The notes beneath the pieces are model-generated. The model made no database searches, had not been told where the DNA came from, and saw only the letters and a list, made by a program, of their open reading frames with translations. A stretch of 64,000 nucleotides of DNA from contig NZ_CP021324.1 in the NCBI RefSeq assembly GCF_002156965.1, positions 220,988 to 284,987 of the forward strand, given 5' to 3'. The translations under genes were made by a program, and so were the position numbers. Positions within the stretch are counted from its first letter, which is position 1, and each line of letters opens with the position of its first letter. The stretch comes from Candidatus Nitrosomarinus catalina (lineage in GTDB: Archaea; Thermoproteota; Nitrososphaeria; Nitrososphaerales; Nitrosopumilaceae). Shown piece by piece: positions 63,495 to 64,000 of this stretch.

Positions 63495-64000
63495 AGAAAA
63501 ATTTAATCAAATTTCTCCTAGTGAGTTTTTTTATAGTAATAGGGATTTAGCTGGATTTAGTAATCCTACTCGTTCACTATACACTGCTGTTCGTGAATTT
63601 GTTGAAAATGCACTAGATGCATGTGATCAAAAAGGCATTCTTCCAGACGTTCATCTTACCATCAAGGCTGTTGATCCTGATAAACCTGACCCTAAACCTT
63701 ACATTTTGACTGTAAAAGATAATGGACCTGGAATTGATGCAGAACACATCCCACTTGCTTTTGGAACTGTACTTTATGGTTCAAAATTTGGACTTAAACA
63801 AGCAAGAGGTATGTTTGGGTTGGGTGCAACAATGGCAATTTTGTATGGACAAATTACAACAAACAAACCTGTAACTGTAAAAAGTTCTTCAGACGCCAAA
63901 ATTCAAAATCAATTTGAAATATTGTTGGATATTCAAAAAAACAAACCTGTAATAGTAAAACATACTACAAAAGAAGTTGCAAAAAAAGGATTGAGTGTCA
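63481..64000 (+). CDS. top6B: DNA topoisomerase VI subunit B (3' end cut by window)
   Basis: First 173 residues from ATG 63481. GHKL ATPase motifs: EFVENALDACD (N box), DNGPGI (G1 box), YGSKFGLKQARGMFGLGA (G2 box). It is the ATP-dependent subunit of the type IIB topoisomerase. The gene continues past the window edge. Confidence 0.95.
   Translation, partial: MSSIKEKFNQISPSEFFYSNRDLAGFSNPTRSLYTAVREFVENALDACDQKGILPDVHLTIKAVDPDKPDPKPYILTVKDNGPGIDAEHIPLAFGTVLYGSKFGLKQARGMFGLGATMAILYGQITTNKPVTVKSSSDAKIQNQFEILLDIQKNKPVIVKHTTKEVAKKGLSV

Overview
This window is a chromosome segment of an ammonia-oxidising archaeon of the Thaumarchaeota (Nitrososphaerota), most like the marine Nitrosopumilus/Nitrosarchaeum group. 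The grounds are a complete archaeal ammonia monooxygenase locus (amoB, amoC, amoX, amoA), a PEFG-CTERM surface protein, archaeal ribosomal proteins, RtcB, an archaeal histone, DNA topoisomerase VI, aIF2-beta, strongly AT-rich DNA, and leaderless genes with TATA-like boxes about 25 bases before the start codon. Genus and strain cannot be fixed from this sequence alone.

Layout. 1-3769: a VWA/MoxR pair and a geranylgeranyl-reductase-type flavoprotein. 3848-3922: a box C/D guide RNA. 3946-8396 (minus): an information-processing operon (exosome-type RNA-binding protein, eS1, SerRS, Pcc1, RecJ-like DHH protein, uS15). 8520-12972: the ammonia oxidation island, with two small membrane proteins, two hypotheticals, amoB, and amoC-amoX-amoA, each amo gene with its own promoter. 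13102-16678: an orphan Dam methylase, four tRNA genes (one with two introns), a CarH-like regulator, a thioredoxin-fold protein and a 33-residue membrane peptide. 16808-20554: a PEFG-CTERM protein, CoaD, and a highly repetitive zinc-ribbon gene broken by a 10-base deletion. 20567-25031: TrpRS and PheRS alpha/beta. 25333-25503: a structured RNA resembling a double H/ACA guide. 25549-33304: EVE protein, aconitase, PdxST and several lineage hypotheticals. 33382-42636: ValRS, a QueD-type fusion, pterin dehydratase, pentapeptide protein, a lone asparagine-synthase domain, PurB, RtcB, PDCD5 and uS11. 42752-49735: ThiL, a phosphohexomutase, small membrane proteins, an AIPR-type defence protein, a cupredoxin and tRNA-Cys. 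49778-60873: histone, TatD, eS17, a MoaD/ThiS-Cgi121 fusion, TAN1-like and Sua5 proteins, a YggX-like zinc-ribbon protein, PurA, PyrF, Nudix, cis-prenyltransferase and DUF373. 61128-64000: the archaeal cluster aIF2-beta, DUF424, RIO1, KH, Top6B.

How the genes fit together. Most of the window is core housekeeping: translation (five aminoacyl-tRNA synthetase polypeptides, four ribosomal proteins, seven tRNAs, two candidate guide RNAs), the t6A tRNA-modification pathway (Pcc1, a Cgi121 fusion, Sua5), purine, pyrimidine and vitamin B6 synthesis, and the TCA cycle. The specialised part is ammonia oxidation with copper proteins. The most distinctive observations are the ubiquitin-like/Cgi121 fusion, the ladder-like zinc-ribbon gene with a repeat-linked frameshift, the two-intron tRNA-Leu, the C/D RNA predicted to target the 23S P-loop, the structured RNA at 25333-25503, and a palindrome matching a Fur-box core between amoB and amoC. 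I saw no CRISPR array, insertion sequence or prophage.
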